From Membranipora membranacea (lineage: Eukaryota; Bryozoa; Gymnolaemata; Cheilostomatida; Membraniporidae), in contig OU612065.1 of NCBI GenBank assembly GCA_914767715.1, forward strand, positions 12,276,001 through 12,340,000: 64,000 nucleotides of DNA, given 5' to 3'. The notes below the pieces were generated by a model. It was not told where the DNA came from. It saw nothing but the letters and a program-made list of their open reading frames with translations, and searched no databases. Positions within the stretch are counted from its first letter, which is position 1, and every line of letters begins with the position of its first letter. This document shows positions 29,211 through 42,400 of this stretch, piece by piece. The position numbers and the translations under genes were made by a program.

Positions 29211-32200
29211 TCATCGACCAGCTCCATAACCAGGCAGCATAGCTAATAGCGCATCAGATAGCGGCTTATTGATTGGTAGTTTGTGATCCTTTCCAAGATC
29301 AAATCTGCAGCTTGGACATGTGTAAACCTCCGCTTTGAATGCTCTTTGGATACATGTCTGTTCAAGTAAAATAAAATAAAATTCTATGTATGGTCAATTT
29401 GGTGATGTGCGAGTTCGCCAAATATAGTGCACCCATTTCAGGGCTCAAATAAAATCCGGGCGTTGAAAATGGTTACTCAATGATAGCTTCTCTAGTACGC
29501 TTACCTTGCAGAAGTTGTGTTTACATTCAGTGGTGACAGGTTGATATACGAGGTCCTGACAGCATATGCAAGCAAATATCTCCTGAATCTGGGCTAGGAA
29601 CACCTGTTTACCATCACTGGCATGAGTCCTAGCCTCATCCCACAGCTTACGATTCACTTCATCTTTGTTTATATGTTTAGCTATGTCAGCTGGTGGCTTG
29701 TAAGCTACTATTTTACTCTTTTTCGCTGGAGTCTTTTCATCATCGGAGCCTTATAAGCACAGGACAGAAATATCATTGGAATGAGCTAGGTCATACCATT
29801 CATTACAGTCATTTCTTTTTACTTTGATGTAACTTACTTTTAAATATCAACATTAATTTAAACAGAGCCAGTTCATCATGGACTTCTATATGTCAAGCAG
29901 AAATAAATGCACCATCTGTGCCGTTATTTTGATAATAGAATTCAAGTCATAAAACTCAATAATCTCTCACCTTTAGCGGAGCTCTTTCTTTTACCCTTAG
30001 TCTTCTTCTCTTCCTCCTCTGCTTTCTCTTTCTGTTTCTCTTCGTATCCCTCAGGATACTGCATTACCAGCCCGAGTTCACCCATCCTCTTTTTACCAGC
30101 CTTAGTCCATGGTGCTGGTGCCTGATCATCTCGTCTGAATAAATATCTCCACACCAAGAAGCCAGATTGTCCCTTCTGAGGCCAATACTTCACCAACTGT
30201 AGACATAAATTTGGTTAAACTTGGTGAAAACTGAATACTGTTTGGTCAATTGCTATGATATAGTGATTGCTTCAGTTGTCCTTTACACATCACCATTACA
30301 TGGTCACACATCGATTGATTTGCATTAGCAGTATCAAGTAGTCAATTTTTAACCTTTTCATAGGCTTTCACAGAGGGGTTGGTTGCAGCGTTGCTTCCAA
30401 TCCAAACCCCAATCCTGTGTTTCCTTAATACGACTGAAGGAAATACTTCAAGGCACGATGACCATGGCAGGATTCCGAACTTGGAAATATTGCTAACTAT
30501 ATACACACCTAACCCCAGAACCAAAGACTCATTCAACAGAGTCATACATACCTTATATATTCCATCATATCTATTTCCTTCCACTGGAGCATATTTGGAA
30601 TGTTTTGAGAGTTTACAGTTTCGTACCACCCTGACAGGTTTGCCTGACTTCCAGCTCTTAGCCTCAGCGCCTGTCTTTGCATTTATTGGGGTATCGTTAA
30701 TACACTTTGCCAAACCCCTGCAACAGAAAAAATCTCCAGTTTTAAGCAATGCAAGACACATTTTACTTATTTAAATGCTTACTTTGAGACTGCTCTTTTG
30801 TGTCATATCTTATTCTCCATATTCTATTCTATCATGTGAGCAATTACCAGCTTTAGAATCTTAATATTGAGGGAATTATGGTCTTCCAAACTTTTAAGGT
30901 GATGACCGTCAATCGGCATTGGGAATCCCTGCACTACGTCACATTTAATATGAATAATTCCACATACAAAATATTACAGATGCAGGTGGGTCTCGAACCC
31001 AGGTCCTACGGATCTGCAGGTAACGGCTCTATCGACAATCCCCAAGTTTTGACTGTTTAATCATGTAGACAATGTAGCACAGTGGTAGCGGCATTGCCTG
31101 CTGTTCGAGACCCACCAGCACGCAAAATTTGTTGATCATCATCTTCTCTGTGAAATTATACATGATAAATGTGACGTGGTGCAGGGTTTCAAAATGCCGA
31201 TTGCCGGTCATCACCTTGAGAGTTTGAGAGACCATAACTCCTCAATATTAACATTCAAAAGCTGGTAATTGCTCACATGATAGAATAGAATATGGAGAAT
31301 AAGATATGACACAAAAGAGCAGGATCAAAGTATATCAGTATCAAATTACTATCCAGCGCCATCACCACAAGTCGAGAGAAAGAGGAAAAGAAGTGATCAC
31401 TTACTTTTACAAAATGTGGCTGCAGGCAAATTATGGCTAGATTATCATCTTGTATAGCAAAGATATCATGTATGCATACTTAGACACGGACTGCTGCAGA
31501 TAAATGGAGCTGGAACTACATCTAACAGGTTAACTTCACTAATCACTTACAGGTTAGATTTGGTGAGTTTCTGATCACTAGATTGTTCTGCGGTTCGTTT
31601 ATTGCCACTAAGATCTCTGCCACCGCTGCCTGTATATTCGAATGTGTCACCATTATCCTACAAAAGTATCAGTAACATGATATAAATTTGGGAAAGATTA
31701 TTTAAATCTAGAAGCTCAGAATTCGAGTCTCTTCCTGTAAACTATCTGATGCATCGTATTGGTATTGGCTGCTATATAACTCTTCGATGTTCCTGTTCTT
31801 AGCAAGCTGGGGGTACTGCAAACGCAGTTTGAAAGTTTAAAGGTAATTATGACTAGGGACTTTATGACGTAAGGCTACTGAGAATGTAATGAACAGAAAT
31901 GTTTGATAAATCATTACATAAATTAACAAAAATCATCTACCCAATGCAGCCTACATAGGATGGACTACTTACGACATCATCTTCATATCCCCCTGAGAGA
32001 ACAATAGAGAAAGCTCCCTCATTCTCCCTCGCTGCTATACCAGCTACATGTGGTCTGTGTACTCCTGCTTCGCTAACCTGGCAATCAATTAAACAAAACG
32101 ATAAGTGTAATATTTGTAAGTGTATTCACTATGACACAGGCATGGTATCAAATTTATCAGTAATGAGCTTCGATGACTCCCCAGGCTAAGACTGTTTTAT

Positions 32201-35200
32201 TTTGTTTGCCGATTCCACCAACATCACATGCTCACTTTTTAGGATCAAGTGAGTAGAGAATTAGGTGGCATTGCAATCTGAGTATGCGTGTAATATGGAT
32301 TTGCAACCGATGAGCAACATTTTTCAATCAACACGTTTTGTTACGCAAAGGTCCTAATAAATCTTGATGACCCAAATAATCATGAATGACAATGTGGGTA
32401 GAGTAACCTGGCTAGTGCACAAGGCTGCTAGTTTATATTTCAACGACACCATTGAGCTCATTGCTTTGTAAATTTTGCAGCGAAACAAATCTTGCTAGCT
32501 ACAATGGTATCCAAATAGCAAGGCTGATTTCCGGAGCATCCAAATTATTTGAAATACATGCCAAATAAAATTTTCCCAAATGAGCTCACCTGCACTCTGA
32601 ATTTCCACATAGTCCCGACTTCAACACCAGGGATAGCTCCAAAGTGATTCTTTGGAACAATGGTACATTCTGTAGTACGCCCAACAGTAGCCATGCCCTA
32701 AAATTATGATAAATTTAACAGTTCCTCTAGTATCCACCAACAGGTTATACAGCTATAATATCAGGCCACTGACAGGAGACATTGTTGTATGAGGAATTGG
32801 TTACAACTATAAAGCGACCAGACTCTGTCTTGTGCATCGTGCAAGATGTACCCTTCAAGGCTTGCAGAAATTGAAAACAACGAGCAGTATTTTACCTTTC
32901 CCCAGTCCCGAGTGCTTTTACCAGATGCTGACGCCATTTTGGCTTTCTTTTTTGAAGCTTTAAGTTTTTCTCCAGCTCTAACCACAACAGTCTCATCATT
33001 TTTACAAAGAGGGCAATACCTGAAATCAATAAAGATAGTCTCTACACAGGATGTGCATACACTTTGCGTAATGTAATGCACATCACTGTCGAAATTGTGT
33101 ATCGCTGTATAGCTAAATGGACTTTGCTTTGGATTTACATTTTCATCCAAAATCAATAGTGGCCGTATATGTTGGGAGCACAGTGTACTTTTGAAACACC
33201 GAGCTCACAACAGGCACTACGCTTAGAAACAGCTGACGAGGACAGCAGGGCAGCACATCCTTTGGGAATCTATTTTGATCACACTAAAGTCCAAGCTGTA
33301 TATGATGCACCATGCAAGAGTTATAATATCGAAATATATTATAAAACTTCATTGGCTCCACCTAAAATAATACAGTGTTTGGAGATGTTATAGGGTTTAT
33401 GCAAAGCAACATAAGTACAATCAGTTGGTTCATTTCAATGCCACATTTGCTATGCTCGCCACCAGGATTCCATCACTTTTGTTCTATTGATACCATATAG
33501 ATGATTCTTACCATTCGTCTACTTCGGGTACATTATCCAGTGGAGGAGAGAGACAGAAGATATGCCAGGCTGCGTTACATTCATCACATATAATCTGTAC
33601 ATTAGGCTTGTCCTTACCACCACACTTAGTACACGCACATTCCTTACATTTCTTTTTAGGATCATCCAGACAGAAATCGCAGTCTGGTTTGTTTGTTCCT
33701 AAGTAGCAAAAAAATTAGAATTATGAATAACACAGGGTTAGGTGCACTTCACTCAGTCTGACCTTATTTTATCAGACTTTTCTGTTTTATCCATTTTTGA
33801 GGCTTTTTTCATATAGATGAGTATCCTAGTAGTCTATGTGGCTTGTTTTCATGTATACCTTGGTGACTAACTCAATAAATTGATTGATTTACAAATGAAG
33901 AGGATGTTTATCAAAACAGAAGCTCAACTATGACGAGACAGTGTCAGACTATTTTTGGTTCACAATCTGCCGGTACGTAAAAGTAGTAATAGTAATATAC
34001 TTTTTTTTGGTTAATGCACCTAGCAATAGTTTTGTCATAGCCTTTGAAGAATCAGTGATGAATAGGTTTCTTCAACAAAAAGCCAAATTTATTAAATATT
34101 ATAGAGCAAGGTTACAGAAATGTTTCTTAATTTATGATTACTATCCATTTCGGAGCGTCAAAGCTGTATCTTCACTTCATCAATGTGTAGGTTGAAGGAA
34201 GGAAATACTCACTCTTGGTGGGGGTTGCTGTGACACCATCAAGATGAACGTTTTTCTGACTGCCTGCAGGCTCTATTTTGAAGATCTCGTCGGGAAATAT
34301 GATTGTGCAGTCATTCAAAGGCGCCAAGTCTGCGCTAAAATACATCAATACAGATATGATGATCAGTCAAGACCCAAGAATAGATGGACAAACATGCTCA
34401 CATTATAGGTTACATTTCCCCACTATCAACTTGTGGGGAGAGCCATCGATATTAGCTGACAATATAAGCGTAACATTATTTTTCATACCCGAAATGCACA
34501 GTACAGTAGAGTTCTTTGAGAGTTCTAGTCTCCTTCTTGCCAGTAACCACAGCATCGTACCAGTAGCCTCGCTGTTTTGGGTCGTCTAAATTATGGTTGA
34601 TCATCACCTTACTACCAGTTTTGGCATCCGAAAATGGGATAAGATGTCGGGCCCTGGGTCGTAGATCACAACTCCTCAACTGGGCATCACCCTCATCTTC
34701 ATAGCTATTACATACAAAATCATGCAGCAATCAATGCAATGAAGTTCCTAACCCATGGATGCTAATCTATAGTTGAAGGACATGCGATTTCATTTTTGTT
34801 TCGGAAAGCACGCTTGGTTATTACTCCAACATCTGCAGAGTGCTGTTAACATATCTAACTACTTCTAATCTGATAAAATCAACCAGACTGATCAGCTGTA
34901 GATGTGATCTCAGTATGCGGACATTGCACATCGCAAACTATAACATTGATGTATACTTGTGTGAGAGTGTGACTGCTATCCATAGACAGACAACATGTTT
35001 CAATCCGACCAGAAGATCAATACACTTTATCATCACCGTCGTGTGTGATAAAAGCCAAATTCTGCAGAGATTCAATCATTTAATAGACCGCAGAAAAATC
35101 TCGCCTCCGCCATTTTTTGAAATTACAGGGCTCACCACCATCTTGATCGATGAGCATGATTCAGTACCTGCCATGAAAATATCATTCATTCATCACAAAC

Positions 35201-37953
35201 CTCTTGCCCAAAAATGATTTCCAGTCCCCAAACAGATTTTCTCTCAAGCATCAAATCAAGGAGCAAGGCCCCAACAGCCTAATATCAATTTCCACCCACT
35301 GCTTAAGGCCAGACCAAATTAATGTCTTGACCTAGATGACGAGCAAGAAGGAATTTTGGAGGAGGGAGGAGGTATATTATTTTTCATTTTATGCGAAAAT
35401 ACTAGAGGAGGCTGGAGGTAATTCCGTTTTATTGTTTTATCTTTGGCAATTATGGAGAGGACGCTGGAGGGAAATTCATTTTATCACACATTTTGTGTTA
35501 TTTTTACAATAATTTAGAGAATGATCAGCTGGAGGCTGGAGGTAATTTTAGTTTATTTCTATGATCCAGATAATATTTTAGAGGAGGGAGGTATATCTAG
35601 ATCAAGACATCAATTTGGTGTGGCCTAATGATCGCGTTCTATGAGATGCCGGGATGTGACAATTATAAACTGGCACAACTCACCCATCATAAATTAAATG
35701 ATACACAAATCTATCGGCCTCCTCCCGGAGAGGGAATGGGGCTTCACTAGATCCATCTTTGGGTTTAGTCAATGGTTTAAGTTCAGAGTCATCATCTGAG
35801 GTAGCTGGTACTATCTTTTTTAGAGTCACTTCATGCCATGAACCGAGTTCCGGGTCGCGCCCATCTAGAATATCACCTAGTTTATATTTTGCTCCTTCTT
35901 GTGTTGAGGCGATATCTACACTTTCCTCATCATCCAGAGACTTCTCCTCCATGGGCTGCAATAACAATGTCATGAAAACAATGAGCTGTGAAAGATTCAC
36001 CCCAGCATAGGGATCGAATCCCACTGCAGTCCATCTACTACTTGGGTAATTGGGTTTGGTTGGCCCTTCGGAACGCTCCGACCTGCTTGCAAACAGAGAG
36101 ACCTAACACAGACATTGCAGACTAGCCCATAAGGCAATTAATATTTTGCCGCCCATGTTCCAGGATGTGGCTATGATGTGACATCTGATTTCTTTTAATC
36201 ATAAAACTAAATAGTGCCTTGAACATACAACATAGAAGGCCATTGCAAGTGTCACATTACACATCATTACCAATAAGAACTGACTATGCCAGATATACTA
36301 TTGCTCACCTCAATATTCTCTTTATCAGAGCCACTGTTTTTATCAGAGTCATCACTAGAACAATGTGGCGGAGAGGCTGGCATGATTTTCCGGATCATAA
36401 TCTGTATGAGGTCATTCTGTCTTACATCATAATCAAACAGGGAGTGTGCATCTTCCAGCTGTAAATAATGAGTCATATTTAATTTAACCAAGCAAATAGT
36501 AGATATCCAGTGCCACTTAGCAAAACCATCAACCTTTAGGTCTTCCACACTTACATAGATAATACATACATATCCAACATACGAGCAGCTCCATAACTGT
36601 CAGCATAATTATCAAACTCTAAAAATAATTAGCATATAGCCTGTACCTGTAGTAACCGATAACATGATGCAACCGGTAAAACCACAACACCCTCATTCAG
36701 TTCTAACTCTAGCTCAAAACTCCACACAACAGGACTATGTCTTCGTTCATGGATTCTGGGAAGAACTGAATGCACTTCATGCAAGCTTGAATGTGACAGA
36801 TAACAGTCACAGTAGTTTTAGAAGGTAAACACTTTCCAACATATGTCTTATCTGGTAACATCATATTCTCTGTACTCTTCACAGAAGACAGGTGCAACAC
36901 CACTGCATGGGGGATTGCAGTTTACTCGAGTCCCGGTCAAATAATTGGAACACGGAAATCTAATCCTCCCATTGTTAGCATGTCACGTGCACAGGGATTA
37001 GTCGCACATCGCAAACTACCAGACAGATGCACCATATGTTTAAAACCCACACCAAGATCATTAGCGGAATCATTATCAGAAGAAAGGTTCTAGTCTACCA
37101 CATATAGATAACCCCACCCCCATCCTCCGAACTCTATACTACAGTAATAATTAAGGCAACCAAACAACAGGAACTCCAAACCATTAAGTTATCAGCTCAC
37201 TACCAGCCTAGTAAGAAAACACACCAGATACAATCGCATTACTATACACCAGCAAACATCAGACCCAAGACATCTGATGTATCCACATCAGCTGTGAGCG
37301 CAGCTTCTACTCACTCTCCTGTGCTTGTCGTCTGCGGGATTTCATGCTGTTCCTGGGTGCGCTTTTTCGTGCAAAAATCTGATCAACGTATCGATCAATG
37401 CTACGTTGGTGCACTTCTAAACAAAAATGCCCAACTCCATGTCCATGAAATCTCGCAGACGACGAGCAGCAGGATGTTGAATAGAAGCTGTGCTCACAGC
37501 TGCTCTGGACACATCTCAGGTCCTGTGTGTCTGATGCTGGCTGGTGTACTCACTAGCTGTTTGTGAGATGCTCAGATATGAGACTGCCACTATTTTTAAT
37601 TTAGCAGCATGATAAGAGTGCACAAGGAAGAAGACTTGTCTTGATTGAAGAAGGGTATTTATTATTTAGGTACAGTCACACTCACAGTCATATATATGAC
37701 ATGTATCCATTATCTATCACCAACCGCTGTGTCAAAGAATTGAGATGCTTGCTTCAGCATAATGCATATTAGAAAGATATTATTTATGACCGATAGTTAC
37801 CTGTTTTCCTCTATAGAATAGTCTTTGCTGCTCAGGCTGCGCACTGAATTTCTCAATTAGCAACTCTCTCAATTCATTGATCTTGGTAAGCTTGGACAAT
37901 CCATCTATTCTATGAGTGCTTGCACCATCCATGGACCTAACTTGAATCCACAT
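29211..37953 (-). CDS. UHRF1: E3 ubiquitin ligase UHRF1/2, epigenetic reader
   Basis: Fourteen exons join to 775 aa (human UHRF1 793): 37801-37953, 36309-36458, 35684-35955, 34489-34704, 34213-34334, 33512-33698, 32896-33019, 32590-32697, 31973-32077, 31551-31657, 30552-30717, 29971-30196, 29505-29749, 29211-29357. All five domains are present. The UBL spans 1-77 ([11 protein letters not shown] ... RLFYRGKQ). The tandem Tudor spans about 110-300 ([25 protein letters not shown]). The PHD spans about 310-372 with eight zinc ligands, ending [11 protein letters not shown]. The SRA spans about 409-615 with the base-reading [10 protein letters not shown] loop and YTGSGG. A RING is at 706-748 (CICCQDL ... 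CPSCRFDLG). The family reads H3K9me3 and hemimethylated CpG, ubiquitinates histone H3 and recruits DNMT1. One cage residue and one PHD acidic residue differ from human (see findings). UHRF1 and UHRF2 cannot be separated here, because the gene probably predates that vertebrate duplication. Confidence 0.95.
30790..31322. mobile_element. Two tRNA-derived SINE-like repeats in head-to-head inversion
   Basis: The arms at 30790-31000 and 31110-31322 are about 85-90% identical in inverse orientation. They start with CTGCTCTTTTGTGTCATATC at the outer ends. Towards the centre each copy carries a B-box-like GTTCGAGACCCACC; the right copy also has an A-box-like GTAGCACAGTGGTAGCGG. Each half therefore looks like a tRNA-headed SINE of about 260 bp with a shared tail. 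The pair lies in a UHRF1 intron and could fold into a long hairpin in the pre-mRNA. Confidence 0.65.
35306..35626. mobile_element. TIR-type MITE, about 321 bp
   Basis: The left end reads AGGCCAGACCAAATTAATGT and the right end, inverted, reads AGGCCACACCAAATTGATGT. Both continue into CTTGA(C/T)CTAGAT, so the terminal repeats exceed 30 bp. The inside has degenerate GGAGG(C/A)TGGAGG repeats separated by T-rich blocks. It has no coding capacity and lies in a UHRF1 intron. Confidence 0.7.
36003..36100 (-). repeat. Possible tRNA-derived fragment
   Basis: On the minus strand GTGGGATTCGATCCC resembles a T arm/B box, and GGTCGGAGCGTTCC lies upstream where an A box would be. The cloverleaf cannot be completed. 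It lies in a UHRF1 intron just outside the exon at 35684-35955. Confidence 0.3.
37240..37552. mobile_element. Foldback element, about 310 bp imperfect palindrome
   Basis: CAGCTGTGAGC at 37289-37299 mirrors GCTCACAGCTG at 37492-37502. Around it the pairs CAGCTTCTA/TAGAAGCTG, GTCGTCTGCG/CGCAGACGAC and ACACCAGC/GCTGGTGT line up about one centre at 37395. The element is much richer in G and C than its flanks. It lies in UHRF1 intron 1; the 90-codon ORF across it is a by-product. Confidence 0.75.
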
Positions 37954-39491
37954 GATGTGTTGATGGTGGTGTCACCGCTTGACAATGCCACCACTTGTAC
38001 AAACTCTCTGAGGGAGCAGCAGTCAGTGAGAATTTACAAGAGATGCAAGTGTGTTGATCAGTTTGTTTTGATTTTACATGTGAGATTTTATGGCGGGAAA
38101 CTTTGGATATCCTAAAGTCAAGATTTGATTGTAGTAGATTATTTTTGTATCAAAAGTTATTATTTTAAATTTGAAAAACATTTTGAAATATCTTAAAACA
38201 TGGCATAGTTCAATTAAAAGGTAGAACATGTTATTTATTTTGGGAAATATTATAACATTAACCCAGTAATAAGGAGCAGACAAATCCGATTCAAAATTAT
38301 TTCTGTCATACACACTCAGAAGTTCCCCTTTATATGATGGTATGTACAGCCGCAAATAACTTTTTTATGGCATTCTATGATAATAGAATTCTGTTATGGG
38401 TGCAACTGCTTGAGCCCTTCCACTTCTCAACCTACAGCATATTTTCTTCGAGAAAATATGAAAAAACGCAGTCAGGTTTTCAACAGGTTCGCAGCATACA
38501 ATAAACAGTCTGTATTTTTAATATCACCTCACATCAGCAAAATAAATCAAATAAAGTGTTTTTGATTTGCAAAAACTCATGTTGTGCTAAAAAATACCCA
38601 AAAATTTCTGACTTGGACCATGTTTGTTGCGCCCCAAATTGCCTTGCCTCCTATTTCTGTATTTTTCATAGCTATATTTGTAGTTAGTGTCTAAAAGATA
38701 TTTATATTTCATATGCTATCAGATTTGTGCAGATCATGAGTCTGTGCTAAGTCTTAAAGTAGCCATAGGATCAAAATAGTGTCGCAATTGTGACAACCAA
38801 GGATTATTAACACATAAGAAATCTCAAACATTCGGAGCAATCTTTGAGTGGAATAATTATTATTGATACGATGGAAAGAAGGTTGATCTTTAGATTGCTT
38901 GCAAATCAATTCTCAGACAAATGAATTTATGCACCGCTGTGTGCCTCATTTCAGAAATGCTGACATGTTCTGTGGGAATGATAAAATAATGAGCATTATG
39001 GTGGTCATTTTGCAAAAAAGAGGCCGGAAGGACAAACACATGTGAAAAAATGGCAACCAACTGTGAGAAAAAAAATTATCATAGGTTAGTAATGTAGGAG
39101 TGAACAATAGATATAGAGAATGAGAATAGATCACCATGAGAGATAATACGTTAGAAAAGATATTAAAATGTCGAAACATGAAAATTTGTTTGAGCATCAT
39201 AAATGTTCACTTCCATGATAGTCTCAACGACAATGATGTAAATAATTTGGAATTTCTTTCCCAGTATTCTACAGGAAACATGATAAAATCAGTACACTGT
39301 GAATAAAACAGTCAATACCAACGGAAAAAATGCGCGGTGGCATAAGTCATATAATTATTGTGGTAGTGTAAGAAAGCATGCACCTCATTCATGAGTAAAA
39401 AGATTGTTTGACAAAAAGTTCCACTTAAGCACCAGCAGATTATTATACAGATGTGTCAGCAGCAGCCCTAATAGTAGAGTCAACATCCTGT
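37954..39491. other. Spacer between UHRF1 and mucolipin genes
   Basis: Both genes are on the minus strand, so this contains the UHRF1 promoter and 5' UTR and the mucolipin 3' UTR. It is very AT-rich and I see no coding exon, repeat structure or RNA gene in it. Confidence 0.4.
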
Positions 39492-42400
39492 TCATGTGAG
39501 AAGATTTCTTGACTCATCTTCATCATCATCACTAAAGGGAAAGAACAGTCAATTTAAGTTCAATGCAGATATATAGAGCAATAGACAAATATCTACTAAA
39601 TTAAGGCCAGTGACTACCTCTGCATTTCCCTTTGCATATTCCAAAGAAAAGGCAATAAGCAGGTTCTCACAAAATATGCCACCATATGATGGATAGTACA
39701 ATGGGAAACAAGATCAATAGCTTTTTGCAATTTACACACCAGACAGCACATATTTTATTAGTTTGAGACACTGACCTGCTCAGACACGACAAGAGACAGC
39801 ATGGTGAAGATTGACAGCATGATGATCTATGTCCTACATCAGATATATACAGAGGAGAGTCCGGCTCATCCACACAACTCTGCATAAACTTCTCCACTAT
39901 AGTGGTAGGGAATCCATTCTCATAATAATCCTACAACAATGATCCGAACACTTTGGAGTTGTGCATGATCACAAATAAATAGCACAACGCTAAATGAGAG
40001 AAATTTTGCACTTTCTGATGGCAATTATGATGGCAAGGAGTTCTTGATAATGGGTGGTTATGGTTTGAGAAAATCAATTAGGCCTTCAACCAAGTTCAAA
40101 AGGTCTCAAAGTAGTTTGGTTTACCACCCAATTGCGCTCTGCTAAATATTATTATGATCAGGTTGTGGGTACCATTACAGGATTTTTGGCATATGATGAC
40201 CAGACAATCCTTTGCTACTTCAATGTCTCCAAAAAACCAATAGGTAGCATACAAACCTTGACAGCCTCATAGGTATCGATGATGACAGATATAAATACAT
40301 TGAGTATAAAGTAGATAAATATGCTGATGAATGTGTAGAGGTAGACTCGGGAGAAGATGTATACACCTATTGGAGATTTCTCATCTATCACACTAAATGT
40401 CACAAACATATCGTCTCCATTAACGAGGGAGAATAGACACTCTGATGACTGCATTATAGTTGCAAACTACAATATATAAATTCAGTTGAAAATCACATTA
40501 ATATAAGAGAGTATTTTCATATTTACTAATTCAAAGAACCTGCTAAGTATGCCGTGTTAAAAGGCCTACATAACGATGGAAAATTATTTGATTGCCACTT
40601 TTCCATTACAAGACTCAACGAGAGATGAGATCAAGGAGTTAACTCTATCTCCTAAGTACAGGTATTACAAATTTCACCATCTCTGCTATTCATAATTGTT
40701 AGAGCGCTGGTTCAGTATTGATTACCATACAGCAGCTTGAGATATTCATTGCGTACCTTTAGATGATATGGACCGAGTACCAGCCAGCCACAAATTGTGA
40801 AGGCAATGTAAATGATAGCAGCACAAATCAAGAACTGCATCACATCTGGCAATGCCTTCTTTATTGTTAAGACCAGTATCTATAATAGAAAGTTTCGACA
40901 TTTTTATGATAAATGTGCGATGATGGCTAAGGATATCTCTGCTTCAAGTTCTCTACAGAGCGAGCAAAAAGGATCAAAGTTACGTTATCTATAGTGTGAT
41001 ACATTTTGTTGTTAGTGACTTAGAATAGTGTCCAAAACTTTCAGCACAATGATAGTATCACCTAAAGCTGTGAGGTCATGTCATGCCAGTAAGATCAACT
41101 ATGGATGTTAAAAAAATTCAATACTCACGTTATATTTCTTGAAGTACTCAAAGTATCTGAGGACACCCATCCATATCATGAGGTTGGAGAGGCCCAGCAG
41201 CATACTAGCAGAGTCATACAGCGTCAGCTTCTGTAAATATAGAATTTACATTCAAAGCATCATCTCTTTAACTTTTATTTTTAAAAATAACAACAAGGCC
41301 AATATTAGATAGGTGACAGCTCCCTTGTCCCACTTTCGAGTTAAACTAATCTGAGACTCACTCGGCCTTTACTGAGAAAAGACTGGAAACCCAACATCCT
41401 GTTCCTGTCACCCTTACCACCACAACTTTTTGGCACAAATCTAAGAATCAAACAATCCCAAACCAAGGTCGAAGTTGAAGTTTCATAATTGGCACCGGTC
41501 GAGCTTCGGATCAAAGGAGGTGACGATCACTTAGAATTTTATGTAAATAAACCCTATGTCATGATCATTTCTGTGTGCACAATATTCTCTAATATTTTAA
41601 ACCAAACAGCATCCCTCGTTTCATCAAGAAATTCTAAAACAAGATTTAATATCTTGATCTCACCTAGCCCTCTAGGGATGGATGTCATCAAATTGCATTA
41701 TAAAAATTGAAATGACTTTATCCCTGAGTAACTAAAAGGTTTCCTGTTGCACAGTTTTGATTTATTTGCTCTTTGTTAGCTATTCCTTTCCTGTGTTTGT
41801 AACCATACCAATAAGGAATGAGAAACAATCATATATAGAGAACCTACCAGAGAATCTAAAAGATCATGTTAGAAGAATTGAGAAGTTACAATGAGGCTGA
41901 CAACCTCTTGGTGTTTAATACGCTGAAAGTCTCCATAGCAAAGGCTGGGTCAGTGCATTAAAATTTAGGTATAATTAACTATTTCTTGATACTTCGAAAA
42001 ACATCAAATCCTGGGAGTTGAGCCCTGTTTTTACATGTGTAGACAACGCAAAGTCTGATTGTGACCAGGGAGGGACAGTATGGTCAATCAGGGAGTTTGG
42101 GGTTTTGGGAAGGTTGAATCAAAACATGACTTGATTTATAGGATGCATGTTTTTTCTAATTTTATTGTATAGTTGCACTCATTTTCTCAAATTTCTGATG
42201 TTAATCGCCATTACAATAGAGAAAATGAGTCTTTAGCTGTAAAAAAAGTTAATATTGTAACTGTAAACCAAATTGAACTAGTGGGTACGAAACATTATCG
42301 AATCGAAAATTTGTGAACCAACCCAGCCTGTGGGAATATAAAAAAGAAAGGAGCGTCTTACCTGTTCAAGCTGCATCGATAAAAAACAAAACATTTGCAG

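Noticed and set aside
37294-37566. 90-codon Cys-rich open frame
   Set aside because: It spans a foldback palindrome in UHRF1 intron 1 and resembles no protein family.
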